Positions 17,292-17,495 of a DNA stretch of 17,495 nt are shown here, piece by piece (within the stretch, counting starts at the first letter, position 1; each line of letters opens with the position of its first letter). Made by a program: the position numbers and the translations under genes. The notes under the pieces are model-generated. The model was not told where the DNA came from. It did no database searches and saw only the letters and a program-made list of their open reading frames with translations. This stretch comes from AM-1111 sp046302135 (GTDB lineage Bacteria; Bacteroidota; Bacteroidia; B-17B0; Aurantibacillaceae): assembly GCA_046302135.1 (NCBI GenBank), contig JBKCIQ010000037.1, positions 1 through 17,495 on the forward strand. Reading direction: 5' to 3'.

Positions 17292-17339
17292 GAACCTAAG
17301 TGTAAAGATAAATATTTAATGTTTTTCAATTCAACAAAA

Positions 17340-17355
17340 TTTATAATATTATAAA
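17340..17355. promoter_or_regulatory. 16-bp perfect AT palindrome upstream of the SPOR gene
   Basis: TTTATAATATTATAAA is identical to its reverse complement. The flanks extend the symmetry to about 25 bp with one unpaired base (AAAA on the left, ATTTT on the right). It sits 48 bp upstream of the SPOR gene start, between two outward-facing units, where a shared operator or overlapping promoters would be expected. All-AT composition makes chance symmetry more likely in this genome. Confidence 0.3.
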
Positions 17356-17362
17356 ATTTTTT

Positions 17363-17370
17363 CAAATATA
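17363..17370 (-). promoter_or_regulatory. Candidate -7 element (TATATTTG) for the SPOR-to-aroK gene run
   Basis: On the minus strand the bases read TATATTTG, a full match to TAnnTTTG, placing a start about 65 nt before the SPOR protein ATG. No TTG is seen at the usual 19-23 base spacing upstream, so the call is weak. Confidence 0.3.
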
Positions 17371-17405
17371 TTTTGGTTAATTTAGAGCCGCGTTTTTTTG
17401 TTTCG

Positions 17406-17459
17406 ATGCGGAAAATTATTTCTTTAATTTTTGTTTTTACTTTCATAATTTATTTTTAA
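17406..17459 (+). other. Short open frame resembling a lone signal peptide
   Basis: ATG at 17406 opens a 17-codon frame, MRKIISLIFVFTFIIYF, ending at TAA. It has the charge and hydrophobicity of a signal peptide and stops 22 bp before the next ATG (17482). It may be chance, an upstream leader peptide, or the broken start of an exported protein. CCGC (17388-17391) could pair with GCGG (17408-17411) across the start codon. Confidence 0.2.
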
Positions 17460-17481
17460 AGAAATTAAAAATCGTAAGAAG

Positions 17482-17495
17482 ATGATAAAAAAAAC
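17482..17495 (+). CDS. Possible start of a further gene, cut by the window end
   Basis: ATG at 17482 begins M-I-K-K, a common opening of exported Bacteroidota proteins, preceded by the purine-rich GTAAGAAG. Only four full codons are visible, so no product can be named. It would diverge from the SPOR gene. Confidence 0.3.

Noticed and set aside
1..17495. CRISPR array, tRNA, rRNA, insertion sequence or prophage genes
   Set aside because: No short spaced direct repeats, no tRNA-like cloverleaf, no transposase or integrase motif and no terminal inverted repeats were seen.

Overview
The window is an AT-rich piece of a Bacteroidota chromosome, probably from the Flavobacteriia/Cytophagia side of the phylum; I cannot place it further. 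The evidence is two different type IX secretion (T9SS) sorting domains on secreted proteins, a PorP/SprF-family membrane protein, an HU-CCDC81/SPOR protein of the Bacteroidota type, A-rich leaders without clear Shine-Dalgarno sites, and one promoter of the Bacteroidota pattern TTG-N20-TAnnTTTG.

Layout. Bases 1-4728 (+) are the 3' part of a giant secreted adhesin-like protein: the end of a beta-helix, many Ig-like modules, two inserted globular domains (one of them GEVED), three 69-residue repeats and a T9SS type A tail. It is followed by mtnN (+, 4781-5524), which meets a convergent two-ATPase CbxX/CfqX-type AAA+ protein (-, 5538-8162) with a duplicated N-terminal beta-rich module. Then comes a minus-strand pair, transcribed right to left: a secreted CotH-kinase-domain protein with lamin-tail and T9SS type B domains (9527-12028), then a PorP/SprF-like protein (8426-9505). 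Divergent from this pair is a long-form amidophosphoribosyltransferase (+, 12202-14103). The right end is a minus-strand run, transcribed from 17291 leftwards: HU-CCDC81/SPOR membrane protein, glutathione peroxidase, shikimate kinase (stop and start overlap as TAATG), and an exported protein resembling what databases call polymorphic toxin type 23. The last bases (17482-17495, +) may be the start of another gene.

How they fit. There are three themes. First, cell-surface export: both CTD-bearing proteins need the T9SS, and the PorP/SprF-like protein is the probable partner of the type B cargo beside it. Second, housekeeping metabolism: purine entry step, chorismate pathway, SAH/MTA recycling, peroxide detoxification. 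Third, envelope biology: the SPOR protein and the exported beta-rich protein. I see no tRNA, rRNA, CRISPR, insertion sequence or phage gene. No gene-free stretch exceeds 300 bases; the longest (8163-8425) shows nothing convincing. No complete new system is evident. The least explained items are the AAA+ N-terminus, the secreted CotH kinase/PorP pair, the domain insertions in the giant adhesin, and the toxin-23-like exported protein.
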